From Rhabditophanes sp. KR3021 (Eukaryota; Nematoda; Chromadorea; Rhabditida; Alloionematidae), in assembly GCA_963281155.1 (NCBI GenBank), contig CAUJLY010000001.1, positions 9,176,001 through 9,240,000 of the forward strand: a DNA stretch of 64,000 bases, read 5' to 3'. Below, piece after piece: positions 24,506 to 37,400 of this stretch; position 1 is the stretch's first letter; the number at the start of each line of letters is the position of its first letter. Both the position numbers and the translations under genes were made by a program. The notes under the pieces were generated by a model. The model was not told the DNA's origin, made no database searches, and worked only from the letters and a program-made list of their open reading frames with translations.

Positions 24506-26432
24506 TTGGCTAAAATGACAAAATCATCGGGATGTTACCTTGCAAGTCCTAAACAAATTTCTTTTTAAGATGTAGTGACTTTATTTGAATTTGGCAACGA
24601 CGCCACTTCCTTTTAGTTTAAATTAAATTCTTCCACTTCTTACATAAATGTCTTAAACTCATATTTTAATCCAAATAATATTATTTAAAATTAACATCAA
24701 ATTTGTGTTCTTTGCTTTTTATAAATGTTCAATGAACAAAAATAATTTCCCTTTTTTTGAAGGTTTAAATAATTGGTTGTAAAACCTTGATCTTCAAACT
24801 TTTAATACCCTTACAGAAATACACTTATATTTATAATAAAGATATTTTTATTTAAACCCTAAATCAAGACAATGTAAAGTGAATTGTTGTTTTGCAAGCG
24901 TTAAAAATCGCGATTGCACTTGCCCATAAAAACCATGCCTTCCAACACACACTTCATTATCTGATATCATACAAAACGCAACTTACAATACAAACACTTT
25001 TCATTTAATAATATGCAATCCTTCTTAAACTAATTAAAATATATTATTCCTAATTTTGTTCCCCCAAACCACACTCTTTTTTATTTAAAATTTAACAACA
25101 AATTAGTAGTAATAATTCTAATTAAAAAGGGCATATATTTAAAAACAGATGCTGTTTATGAATTCTGCTGCTAGTATATATATTTCTTAACTTATAACAC
25201 CATATCTTATATAAATGTTGCCGCATAGTGGTCGAACTTAGGTTAAAGGATCATATTGGTTGTTGTCGTTTTCGATAACACTAAATGTGTTATTTCCCGA
25301 CCCCGGGATACCCTCATTATTTGTAAGAAAGTCTTGCCAGGCCAAAGACCCTACTTTTACTTACTTGACTATACAATCTTTTTTGTTCTTACTATTCTCG
25401 AGGATGTACTTTTAATAAATAGTCTCTTGGCTCGAATAAGTTAATGAGTGCTTATAAAGGCAATTAATATGCGTAATAAACTCATTTGACATCACAAATC
25501 TATCCATTGAAGGAATTTGTTTTGTTGTAAAAAAGGACTACTTTATAAAGCCTTATTCAAAAAATTCCTCATGCTTAATTACAAAAAAATATTAGTTATC
25601 TCAGATACTCTTATTTGCGTCCACCTTTCAAATAATCACATTTTATCATCTGCACTCATATGTACGTATCTCTAAACACTTTACCCTTAAATCAATTTTT
25701 TGCCACCACTTACTTTATTAGCAACACATGTTTGTAAATGAAAAAAATAATTTTATTCTTAATAATCATATCAGCAAAATAAGCATTTAAATGTTTATTT
25801 ATTTGTTGAATATGATAAAATAAAAAGAATGGCGCACCCAACATCTACTCCCTACAACTGAATCTTAATAGTTGGTCGGGGTTGTATCTCTGACGCCAGT
25901 TGTCAAAGTAACATATGAATATATTTATCTATACATTAAAATATCACACACCAATCAATTGTCACTCCCTTTGATATGGAAAAGTTCAGTCGAGTTTTGA
26001 TTTAAACATTACTGATAAAAATGTGTTATAGATGGTAGTGTGTGTGTGTTTCGTTGTCAATCATTTTCACATAAAACAAATTTGTCTTGTAAGGAATAAG
26101 TTCATTTTGACAAACGGATCACCTCATTTTGGGATGGGTTAACTGTTTTGTGATCTTAGGTGGATGATTAATTGTAGATTGGTTAAATTGGGTTTGTTTG
26201 TTGGTATATTTGTGTGTTAACCGAAACCAAATATATACTTTTTATTACATCTATATTTATAAACTTCCCATTCATAAAATACATAATAAAAATTTTATTT
26301 TCTTTTTTGCATAGAATTGGATTTGTATGTAAATTATCTATTCGTATCTTACTATTGCAAATCAGACAGTTCTCTGGGAAACTATATAGTAGTCTGCCAC
26401 ATTTATTATAGACGTTGGCGGAGTAGGAGATT
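24506..26432. other. Intergenic spacer between divergent RING gene and receptor A
   Basis: Mostly AT-rich. On the minus strand, 25236-25345 encodes a protein-like tail (LAWQDFLTNNEGIPGSGNN, then NNQYDPLT and a stop) preceded by AAAAG that could be an acceptor. No upstream exon could be joined, so it may be a fragment or chance. The last few hundred bases should include the promoter of nuclear receptor A. Confidence 0.3.
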
Positions 26433-27823
26433 ATGGGAAAGTATAACCAATTATCTGGTTCTTTTAAGGACAAGCCGTGTTTGATTTGTGAAAATCCTGC
26501 TATTACTCCCAGTTCCTTTGACATATGTAGGAACTGCCATACCTTCAACGTAAGAGCCAAAACCAAGAAACAAACTTTTAAATGCAATAATAATGGGAAG
26601 TGTAAAATTTACTATAGAAACTCGGTCATGTGCGCCGCTTGCAGATGGAACAAAATTAAGGACAATAACATAGACAGAAAGGCTTCTTCTTCCTCACGGA
26701 CTAACACCTCGTCCGATTCTTCTTCAGCCGCTTCTTCTTCTTCCTTTGCAGACCGGACAGGCGATATGATGACACCAGACATGTATCAATATCGTACTAC
26801 TAATGGTGTCAAATTAGATCAAATAGTCAAAGAGGATATGTTAATATTTGATTTCGACTCTAATTTGGACAGATTACTCAAAGTAGTTCGAGATTCGAAG
26901 CTTTTAAAGCCTCAAGTTGTGAGAGGAATTACGTTTTATACTCCTCTACAATTACTTTCAATCGGTTTATCAAAGTTGTTTAATGAGTTGAATTACATGA
27001 AAAAAGAAGAGGTTGTGATTACAGACAGCCTAGATTTTAGAGGATTTCTTTATTTCGGGGTTAAAGCATCAAACGCCCTGGCAGAAGCTCTGAGATACTC
27101 GGCTGAGTTTATGCAATTACCTCCGAATGATAGAGAAGTCTTGTTCAGACGTATTTATCCTGTCTTTATAAATCTGGAAAGACTTTATTCTTCGATTCAA
27201 ATTTTCGGAAGTGAATCTAAGGAAATAAAAATATTCTTTGATGATACTCAAGCTTTCGGGCCAAATTTTGCGGCACTAAGCAGCAGCGACTTTCCAGACG
27301 CTGAAGCAAAAAACATATTTAACATTTATAAGGATTGCAACAAATTTTTGCTCGAGTCATTATATTTGCCTTTGAAGGAAATTGCAATAGGTAAGTATTT
27401 TTGTTTTTGTTATGTGTTATTAAAGTTGGGTGTTAATTATAGATCAGACGGAATTTGCATTTTTGATTGCTAGTTACATGTTTAGTTTAGAAGACTCCTC
27501 CGAAGTTGAAGCAGAGACAAAGACGATGGGTAAAAGAATTCTGGAATCATTAAACAATGAGATGTATCAATATTATGTCTATACAAAAGGACTTCCCAAC
27601 TTCGCCTATCGAATTACCGAAATCAGCAAATTACTGGCCAAAGCAGCTCGTTACGCTTCTCTAAAGAAAGAAGTTGTAGCCGCAGGTATCTACATCATAC
27701 ACTATACCAATTAATAACACCTCCTTTCTAGCCAAATTTTTCGACATCTACAAAAGAGACACCTTCTTGAATAAGGGCTTTGAAATTGACAGCCCTGGAT
27801 TTATGTTTATACTAGGCTCATAA
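26433..27823 (+). CDS. Nuclear hormone receptor A, with degenerate DNA-binding domain
   Basis: Three exons (26433-27390, 27443-27685, 27732-27823; introns 52 and 46 bp) encode 430 residues. All eight zinc-binding cysteines of an NR DNA-binding domain are present: C16, C19, C32, C35 in finger 1 and C51, C57, C67, C70 in finger 2. The usual HFG before the third Cys is missing. The recognition helix reads CRNCHTFNVRAK instead of CxxCxxFFRR, and the KC that closes the domain is RWNKI. A Ser-rich hinge (about 87-110) follows, then a nematode-type LBD with LERLYSSIQIFG and LYLPLKEIAIDQTEFAFL, which aligns with receptors B-D. It is probably a nuclear protein that may bind DNA unusually or act without DNA contact. 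Ligand unknown. Its closest relatives in the window are B and D. Confidence 0.85.
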
Positions 27824-28839
27824 CACACATCATCCCACACACCCACTTATGTACGTAACTATTTTTGTTTCCAAACTTTAAATTAATTAAACAAATCTTG
27901 TACTATATATTCTTATAAATGAACTCCATCCACATCATTTTCCTTTTAGTGGTGGGAGCATATGTGTTTTATTTATATACGTATCATAATATACTTATCT
28001 TATACTAGTCCTATTCATTTTTTAAATTAGTGGAATGTTTTTATACAAGTCCCTTAATAATTAAACATCAAAAAGGTAGTATCAGGGCAAGGTCTAATAT
28101 TGGAGCACCACCCTTTGATTATGTTCACTTATCTTTGGTTAATCTTTTTCTTTTATCAACTTTTGGAATTCAGATCAAATGTATGAAAGGAAACATTTGT
28201 GGGGACTAAATTGTAGCTTGTGTCTTCAAATGTTAATTTATACCAATTAACCTGTTGCACCTTTGTAATAATAATGCACTATCCGCAATTACTTGAAAAC
28301 AATAAATCGAACAACTAAGTTTGACATCCAAATACCACCACCCAAAACTCCATCTCATAATATTTCATTTTTAATCAATTCTAAAACACACCACCTCATG
28401 CATATTCAGATACACACAATTATGAAGGTCTCTACAAAGTTATTGTCTTATCGCTTATCATGTTACTATTTTCTTAATAACGTTTATCAGACTCAACTTT
28501 GTACTTTATCTTTCTTTGATATATTCTTTTTGGCGTGTATTTCTTTTTTAAATTCTAAGACCAAACAATAATAAGGTTTGAAAAAGTCACTCATACTAAT
28601 ATAAGATCCATGTCCATTATTTGAATTGTAAATTAATCTTGATATTATTTTTTTAAATATGCTGTAGTTGAATAAACTATTAGTAATGTTTATTGATTTT
28701 TTGGTGAAACTCGTGCTTATTAACCATACTTTGGAATATACATATTATTAAATTTTGTTTTATTAGCTCAATATTTGTTTGAATTCTAATTGAAGTGTAC
28801 ACGATTAATCCCTAACCAAAAGACTATTTATGGGTAAAG
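27824..28839. other. Spacer between receptors A and B
   Basis: About 1 kb, AT-rich, with 3' sequence of A and promoter sequence of B. It is too long for the roughly 100-bp spacing of typical worm operons. No coding stretch is supported; the longest open frame (28293-28571) lacks an ATG start and any domain. Confidence 0.4.
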
Positions 28840-30354
28840 ATGGGGAGTCAACAAAAAGATGGATACCAAGAGCAAATGGATGCATGTTTAATTTGCGAAG
28901 TAAGGACATTTAATTTAAAATTTAAACTTGAAATTGTAGAGTCCTAGCAATGGATCAAATTACCATCATGGAATTTCTAGTTGTCGTTCGTGTGGAATGT
29001 TTTTTAGAAGAGCTATTAATGGGGCCAAGAAATTTGTTTGTAGAAGACAGACAAATTTGTGTACGATTCATTACAAGCTTAAACAAACGTGCAAGTCGTG
29101 TAGGTAGGCTTATTTGGTAGAAAGTTTGTTTATTCATTTGGGATTTAGATTTGAGAAGTGCATTTATTACGGAATGAGGATGAAGAATCAGCGCTTTAAC
29201 AATTTGGATATTGAAATTAAGAAAGAAAAGTATGAAAAAAGACAATTACCCCCTTCGACCGTCAACAAAAAGGTCAATTTGTTAGATTTAGTTGACGTCA
29301 AATACTTGACCAAAGATGATCCATGTATCAAGAGCATGTATGGTAAAAGCTTGGCAGACAAGTGGGATAAGGTGACCATTGAAAATGGTAGTCTCCATTA
29401 TGACACTTCCGAGTGCCTAGCTAAAGTAACTCAAATCCTGAAGGGTTCCTTAATTCAGGTGAGTCCAAGCGATTCGAATGTCTTGCCGACGATGTATCCA
29501 TTGATGTGTGGAATCAAAAAGTTGATGTCTACAGTAAATCCAAAGAATCCTAAGGAAATTCAGATTTCTAAGTACATTAGTATTAGAAAGTATGTCCTTT
29601 ATTGTGAGGAATACTTTTTAGAGCTCGCGGTAGCTGTCATGCATAGTCCCTTATTCGGGAAACTATCATTTGATGATCGGAGATTGGCTTTTTCAAACCT
29701 TTACCCAATCTTTTCCATTTGTGCCTCCTGTTATTCCTCTTGGTAACTTCTTTAACACTGCACAGCTTACTTAATGTGAACCTTTCAGCGAGTTTTTTGG
29801 ATATGATAGCGAAAAAAATTATTTGCTTTTTAATGGAGCACAAGCATACGAACTACTCCACGGCTTTTGTGCGGAAAAAGAAATGACACCTGAAGATTGC
29901 TTAAAATTATACTCGGCCCTTCAAGAACCTCATTATTCATTATTACATGCTATTTACATTCCAATGAAAGAACTAAAATTTAATGTAAGTTTTGTTAGGT
30001 GGTAAAGACTTCATTCAAAGGAATCCTTTTTGATTATAGTTCGTCGAGTTTTGTTATATGATTCATTGCTTTTTGTTTTCACCTGACACAGTAGATGGGT
30101 TTTCAGCAGAGGGAAAAGCTTTACTCCACAATTACAACAAACAAATATCAGATGAAATGCATAATTACTACCACAAAGTGTTAAAACTAGAAAATTATGC
30201 CTACAGAATAACTCAACAAATCAAGATTATCAACAAAGCCCAACGGTTTCATGAATGGAAAAAGGATGTGTTAAAAATATATCCTTTATTCAATGTAATT
30301 GATGCATCTGAGCTTTACCACGAAAAGAATGGATTTGCAAATATAGTTGTTTGA
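28840..30354 (+). CDS. Nuclear hormone receptor B, canonical zinc fingers
   Basis: Five exons, 28840-28899, 28940-29103, 29149-29742, 29789-29984 and 30040-30354, with introns of 40-55 bp, encode 442 residues. I chose ATG 28840 over 28830 because only this frame gives DACLICE before the first donor. The DBD is textbook: CLIC, NYHHGISSCRSCGMFFRRA, CRRQTNLC, and CKSCRFEKCIYYGM. The LBD includes SIRKYVLYCEEYFLELAVA, FSNLYPIFSICASCYSS, AIYIPMKELKF, and a helix-10-like NYAYRITQQIKII. Exon borders fall at the same places in the DBD as in receptor D (after the R of CR|F). It should be a sequence-specific transcription factor; ligand and target are unknown. Confidence 0.9.
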
Positions 30355-32385
30355 TTTTGTGAAAAGAGACTTTTGTTTATATGATCTCATTCATTTTAAC
30401 AAACATTTATCCCATAAAGTAAACAAAGATACACATATTTTTTAACTTGACTTCAAATTGACTCCATGTCCTAAATAAACTTACACAATTCATCTATCAT
30501 CTTTGAAGTGTTTCCTCAATCTTACACCTTATTACTATTTAATGAAGTTGTAATAAGGATGCTTATATGTGGTGAATAAATAATTAAAAAAACCCTTAAG
30601 CTTCCTCATAAACATTTAATGTATGGAAGCTACATTAATAAAGTTGTAATAATCTTTTTAAAAATAAATCCACATCCTTGTACTTTGATTGATAAGAGGT
30701 GTGTAAATATGATATGTTTGAAGTATATTTAGATGTGACATCATTATATCAAACCATAAAATGATGACGTCCAACATTTGTTATAATTATGAACATAGAT
30801 AACAATTTGCTCCTACCAAAATAACGTAGTTGAGCTTTAAAATTGATAAATAAATATAGATGTGTGCGTATGTATCTTATTTGAAAGGTTGTTATTTTCA
30901 GATAAGTATCTATAATCTTTTTTTAAATATTTGCTCCATTGAATTTAAATGTATGTAATTGGTACCTTTAAAGGTTCATCACAAACTTTTAATCTTTAGT
31001 TCATGCTTTTAGGTAAGTAGGTTAATAAGGGATTTGAGATAGCTACAGTTTAGTCTGTTAATTTGAGTGGATGAGCCAGGGGTTTGGATTAGTTGTAGTT
31101 GTTGGGGTGTTTGATGAATTGAGCAATTATTGAATGGAGTGTAATTAGCTAGTAGGACATGCAATGAATAAATAGTATTATTAGATATGTAAATGAAGAT
31201 TAATAATATACGGCAAGTATATTTATTAGAAAAGGAAGTAAAAATATTTGATATAATAAATGATGTAAATATCGTTATTTATAAGTGAAATTTAACAATA
31301 CCTTCAAAATTACTACATATATTTGCAAATTACTTCCACACACGTCACTTGATTATAATAAAAAAGTGTTTGATAATATTTAGAGGATGCATTATATCCC
31401 AATTACGTTTTTAAGTTGTAAAGCAGCAACAGTTCTTACACACTTCTTCGCTCTTCCACATACCAAACGAACAATCTCTTCTCTAGTTGTTAGTTATCTA
31501 ATCTTAAACCGTCTTTTCATAATACATTTGGCAATCACATAAAACAACATTATTGTTAAGCAATTCGGCAAAAAGGTTAACACTGTATCCGCAATTCATT
31601 GCAATCGGTTGTAATCATTTAAATGGTTTCTAACATTTAACTTCAGACATTAAAAAAGTAATTAAATGATATTGCTCTTTTGTTGCTGATTCATAAGCAG
31701 TAACTTTACAAACAAAATGGAGTCTTTTTACACTTTCGAATAAATGTAAAAGTAATTTGATTGAAGGATAATAAGAATCAGCAAACAAAGGAAGTTTCAG
31801 TTTGTCGGTCTTTGAAAGCATCAGTTATATTATGCCTTCACCTTCTTCTTTGTTTTTATTTTAAAAAACGAAAAATGTCAAAACAAAGAATTTCCTCAAT
31901 TGTAACATCATGTACAAGATTAATGGATACTATTACATCTCAAAACCATTAACCTTTACTATTTCTGAGGAAGATAATAGTAATATGTTTACAGATGAAG
32001 ACGATGAAAATGACTTGATTGAAGACAGTTCCTCATTCGTCTTAGCAAAAGAAAGAAATCAAATGATTAAAATACAATAATCAACATCTTCTAAGGTTTT
32101 TGAGGCAATGGCTCATTAAAGTCAAATGAAAGTATAAAAGTTGGGTTAACTGAATAATTTTTAAATGTATGTTCGGCGTTGTTCCATTTCGAATAGTTGG
32201 AAATGTACATGCCGGCAGGAATACAAATCTGTTATTTTTGGATATCTCTTTTATTGATCTTAAATTATCAGTATATTTGGACGATTCCGAAACCATGGTC
32301 GTGGATTTGAATTTTCTTTAAATTCAAGATTCATTCACATCCTCAAATTTGATAGTCTCTTTTATTAAGATTACATCTTGTTAAG
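30355..32385. other. Spacer downstream of receptor B
   Basis: AT-rich. A plus-strand open stretch (ATG 31910 to TAA 32080, 56 codons, acidic, with FTDEDDENDLIEDSSS) and a minus-strand one (ATG 32296 to 32081, with NRFVFLPACTFP and TIRNGTTPNIH) look more protein-like than the background. Neither is recognised or joined to other exons. The minus one may belong to the decayed region described next. Confidence 0.3.
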
Positions 32386-33470
32386 CTACAAACTTGTAAT
32401 TGAAGCTGAATCAGTCACCAATTTAGTTGTTGGCTTTATAATAAAATCCGTTTTATCTTTGGATAAAGGTGGAGTGCGGTTGTTATTCCATCCATTTGAC
32501 ACATTATCATGGTATGTTTCGGTGATTAGGCTAAGATTAAACGGCCCTTTGATGAACATCTTTGCTAATCCGTAATCATTTCTGACAAACTTTACCAATT
32601 CTTTTGGTGGCAACATTTTTTGTTTGTTGGACGTATGAGTCCTTGTCAAGTCTAAGGTTCCACTGTTTGCAAATTTAATAAAACTCTTGGTTTGTAAAAG
32701 AATGAATATTATTTACCAGATTACAAGTCTGGACTAAAAATTTAGAATGCAATTTCATGAATATTTGAATTGGTATATCCTTTGCAGCACCACTCAAATC
32801 CATTGCTTGGTCTGGATAAAGAATTTGATAATTAACAAAATGCTTGATTCATACAACACAAAATGAACACGTTCATAAATGCAAAGCCTTGCCGAAACAA
32901 GTCATACACGTAAAATGACGTTTCTTTAAATCATCTAATCTACACAAAGCAACTTAAAAGATGGCAAAGTAGTTGATATTTAGCTACACAAGTTATTAAT
33001 TTGTAACAAGTTAACTAAAAATTGTTGTAATCTGGTGCTAATGAAGTTCCAATTTGGGATTCTTTATTGTTTTATTATTTATCACTTTGTAAAAGATTTG
33101 AAATTGGTTTTGTACTTTTATCTAATCAATCCCAATCAACAATCACTGTTAACAAGTTTTTATTCGTTTCATAATCGGAGTACATGGCAGTTTGTAATAA
33201 ATTAAAAGTAACAGCTAGATCTTTATGGTTGATAAGTTTTTTGAGTTCAATTACCAAAGCCATCCCAAGTAATATTACTTTAAAATGATCTTTTATGGTC
33301 AGTTTTAAATTCAAAAAACTAAAATACATTAAGGTGTTTTGGCAAAAGTTGATAAATCTAAATATGTGGTGATTAATTTGATTGATAAGCATATTAAGTT
33401 TGAATTTAAATGTAAAACTTTTATCAAAATTGGAAGATTTTATTGCTTTCCGAGGTTGACGAAAGATGTA
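32386..33470 (-). pseudogene. Fragmented minus-strand coding region, family not identified
   Basis: Three pieces read on the minus strand. The first runs from about 33467 to 33126 after an AG acceptor: HYIFRQPRKAIKSSNFDKSF, then HKDLAVTFNLLQTAMYSDYE, to a stop. The second starts at an ATG (about 32806: MDLSGAAKDIPIQIFMKLHS, then SKFLVQTCNL) and meets a GTAAAT donor. The third follows a phase-matching acceptor (WNLRLDKDSYVQQTK); its frame changes at a run of six A and continues as PPKELVKFVRNDYGLAKMF, NLSLITETYHDNVSNGW and NNNRTPPLSKDKTDF to a stop at 32386. Protein-like composition with a frame break suggests a pseudogene, or a live gene damaged by homopolymer errors. Confidence 0.4.
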
Positions 33471-33702
33471 ATGTTCTTACAATTGAAATCAAACATATCT
33501 TCATAAATACATTTGCAATGATGTTGAAAGTAAAAGACATTAATATTACTTAAAGTTTAACTTTCTACAAAAATAATATCCATCTCATTAAATACAATTT
33601 AGTGAATATAGTTTGATTTATATTTTTACGTAACAAGTTTAACGAACAATGCCTACCAAGAATGCAAATCGAAACACTTAATTTACCCTTTTCAATTACC
33701 AC

Positions 33703-33738
33703 TTCAAAGTATATATCAAAGTATATATCAAAGTATTT
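33703..33738 (+). repeat. Short tandem repeat, 12-base unit
   Basis: About three copies of TCAAAGTATATA follow one another directly. It lies in the upstream region of receptor C with no coding role visible. Confidence 0.8.
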
Positions 33739-34443
33739 GAATCAAAATAATTATATTTTGTAAATAAACAGCATCAAAAGCTAATAAATGTTTCCAAATA
33801 AATAATGCCATAATGTCAACCATAATTATGTAATTTGATCAGTAATCATTCCATCAACTATTAATTATTTTTCATGGACATATCAAGAATATATAATTGT
33901 ATTTTTGAACACATCAACAAAGAACCAATTATCTTCATGAACAAATCAAAAATTAAATATTTCTTTCAATTCATTAAGGTACATACAAAAATCATTTGTT
34001 TATTTGGGTGAATGGCAAATAGTACACTACTAAACCAATCAAATTTTAGAACAAACATCGTCTTTAACTTAATCACCTTTCCCAGCTAGTTGAACGCCCC
34101 ATCTTTTTGATTAACAACTCACTATCATGCCATTTATTCCAAATATACACACCACTTTTAGAACTCGTTTTAGTTTCCTTTGCAAGATTGTTGTTCTCTC
34201 ATTTGTACTAACATATTTTGCAGGTAGGTAATTCATTCATTAACACCTTTGATTTGCCATTGACATTGATCAAGCAATTATAGCGATTTATTTATATTTT
34301 TCTCAAAAGTATCTCCCCACCGTCATGTTGTTCATGTGCTTTCATTGACTAATTTATTTTTAATTCATTTTAGGAAACACGATCTTTCTTGATCTATTAC
34401 CAAAGAACATTTGCTTGATATTCCCATATTACATCCATCAAAT
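33739..34443. other. Upstream region of receptor C
   Basis: AT-rich. It ends with a polypyrimidine tract and AG at about 34374 (TTCATTTTAG), about 70 bases before the ATG. This could be a trans-splice or 5' UTR intron acceptor. Confidence 0.35.
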
Positions 34444-37400
34444 ATGGGTGACAAAGATGACAAGTTACCATCGGATGCCATCACAACAAACGAGCAAAAA
34501 TTAACCGAACCTGCAAAAGACACAGCTCATCATCTTATACAATTTGTTTATCACTCCGACTTAACTAAAAATAAATCTTCAAAACTACTCGAAGATAATA
34601 AGGAATTAAAAAAGTTGCCCTCCATACTTAATCCTCTTAAAGGAGATAAGAAGGTGAGTGAGTCGAGGAAAAGAACATTTGGCAAATTCAATTCTTTGAA
34701 TCAAAATGGAGACATTAAAGTAGGGAGAACAGATGATATGCCATTATTAAAAGCATTCCCATTACAAGGCACGTCTGAAGGTGTAGATGGCAGCAAAAGG
34801 CAAACTTCCCCATCACATCAATGTGGGAACAATTTAAGGGGAAAAGATGGTACAGCTAAAAATGATACCGTTGTTGGTACCGAGACGGGAAAGTCATCCC
34901 AAAGAACTCGAAAACAGAAGGAGATTGTTGATTTGGACAGATCACATCAAACTAAACAGTTTTTCAGAACGTTGTTTTCGAAAAAGAAAACAATTGGAAT
35001 TGTCTTTAGACTAGATAAAGATGGCCAAGCTTTTAATATTAAAACATCAAAACAAAGAAAGGATAATCGGAGTGAGTGTTATGGCATCAAGGAGTGTGGC
35101 AAAGTCATTCAAAAGAAATCGAGATTATTTGGAGTTAGGAGTAGAGTTGGTATGAATACTCACAAGGTCCCTTTAGAAATTGAAGTTGTCTATGAAGCCA
35201 AAAGGGGACCACCATTTCTTAGGCCAAAACATAATAATGTCCTCCATGCCAAACCATCCCCAAAGGCTGTTGATAAGAAGAAGAAACGACGTGCTTTGAG
35301 AAAAAAGCCAGTATCTGGTATCCTAGAACAAGAATCAAACCCGACATCGTCTGTATTTCTGGGACCAAAAAAAGTAAAGAATATTTTAGGGTCAATGGGA
35401 AATATTGATGGACCGTTCCCGGATAAAATTGGGAATCAGTTTGATTTACGAAACGATTTTGAATCGAAAAATAGAAAACAAGTCACAATTATTAAGGAAC
35501 GAATTGTTGATAAAGATGGGACATCGCTTATAATTCCTACAGATGAAACAATCACACATGTTCTTAGAAGAAAAATTGATGGTCATCATCACGAGGACAG
35601 AATACTACGTGTTATCAAATCAAGGAACGAAAGTACCATTTCCGAGAAAATGAACATTCAATCTTTGTTGGAGAGAGGTATTATAAGAAAAAAGGTTGAA
35701 ACCCAGTGTGGTTGGGATGGCCGTAAAAGAATTCGAGTTTACAAAAAAATCGAGGCTGATAAAAATGTACTAGATACATTTGTAAATGAACTACCTCAAA
35801 TAGAGACTAAGGCGGATGATTTAATTAATAGATGCAAGTTAATTCGAAGACGTCCTGTCAAAAACAATAGAGATATTTGTGAATCTGATTCAGAACAACT
35901 AGGCATTGAAAGAAAGGAAAAAAGGGTTAGATTAAAAACAACAAAAGACAAACGCACTGACCACAATTCATGTATAACAAATACCATTAGATATGAATAT
36001 TACAGCTTCGAAGACTACTCAACTCCCCAACAAATAGAAATGAAAAAGAAGGGCTTACCAGTTGAAACTAAAAAACCACTAACATTCATCAGACTTGGTC
36101 AAACCGAGCCCGAAGAATGTAATCCTTTTCAAAGTACTACTAAGAAATGGCCCAAACAAGAAGAAACTCTCCCGCCCAAGAAAGCTCCCCCAAAACAAGA
36201 AAATGCACTAAAAGAGCATGAAAGAAAACTGAATCAAATTGATGTTTTCGAGAGGGACTATAATTCAGGTGAGGAAAGTGTGCCAAAATACAAAACAGTT
36301 CCTGATAAATTCCACATCCCACCAGACGTCGTGACCACTGGATTTGTTTGTATAATTTGCGAAGACAAATTTGTTAAAATGATAAATCGTTCTGGTAAAA
36401 CAATTTGCCGGGCATGTTATATTTCATTTCGGAGATTTGGGAATTCAAAGGTTATTAAGATAAGGAAGTGTTTGATAGGAAATGGAGGTTGTGCTGATAA
36501 TATAAATATTCCTGTCCTTTGGTGTCCCCATTGCCGAGTCAAAAAGTGTCTCAAGGTAAGGTTTTGATGTGTGGGATGTAATTGAGATGTAATTTATTTA
36601 GGCCGGCCTACCCTGGACAAAGCAAATCGACGAACTAGAAGCCTATTTATCGGATGGTTATGATTATTCCCATAATATTGAAAATTATAATGAGGTGCGG
36701 AGAGCACGCAAAATTAGAGCCTCGAGAAGAGATATTATCAAGAAGACAGGCTACAATACTTATGGAATTATAAAAGAAAGTAAGATGAATGCTGTCTTGG
36801 ATTTTCCTCGAAAATTAGTTTCTGTTCAAAAGCATTTCAAAGAAATTGGTACTATTTTAAGCCATAGAGCAATTTTATGTATTCCCAGGCATTTGTTGAC
36901 TGTTTTTAAAGATCGTAATCTCGTGGCCATTGAATACGCAATGCTCACGCTGTTGAGAGATTTAAGCTTTCCTTCGTATATATTAGTTGAGACTGTGAAA
37001 CAATCCTCACTTAACATGACATTAGCCTTCCAACAAAGAGCACGAAAGCTATTAGCAAATTCCTTGATGTACGTGCCAACTTTCTGCCTAATTCAAGGGA
37101 TCGGAAGAACTTTGCTATTCAACCAATTCTGGCCCAAATTTTGGATTTTGGAACGAGTCTTCACCTCCATCAAAGTATTAGGTCCATCTGCCGATTATGA
37201 AATGCTAACTTCAGAACATGAAGCATGCACTAAAAATGTTTTAATATTTGAAGGTTGGGAATTACCGTTTGAGAAACAAATTCATTGGACAGATCTTGAT
37301 GGATGCGTCAGAAAGTTAATTAGAAGTTGCATTTATGATGCTTTTGTCGAAATGCAGTTTACATCCCAAGAATTTATTGCTCTCCTAGCTATTATTTTAT

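Noticed and set aside
26183..26587. Minus-strand open frame of 134 codons antisense to receptor A
   Set aside because: It overlaps the zinc-finger exon of receptor A and has no domain of its own; a shadow frame.
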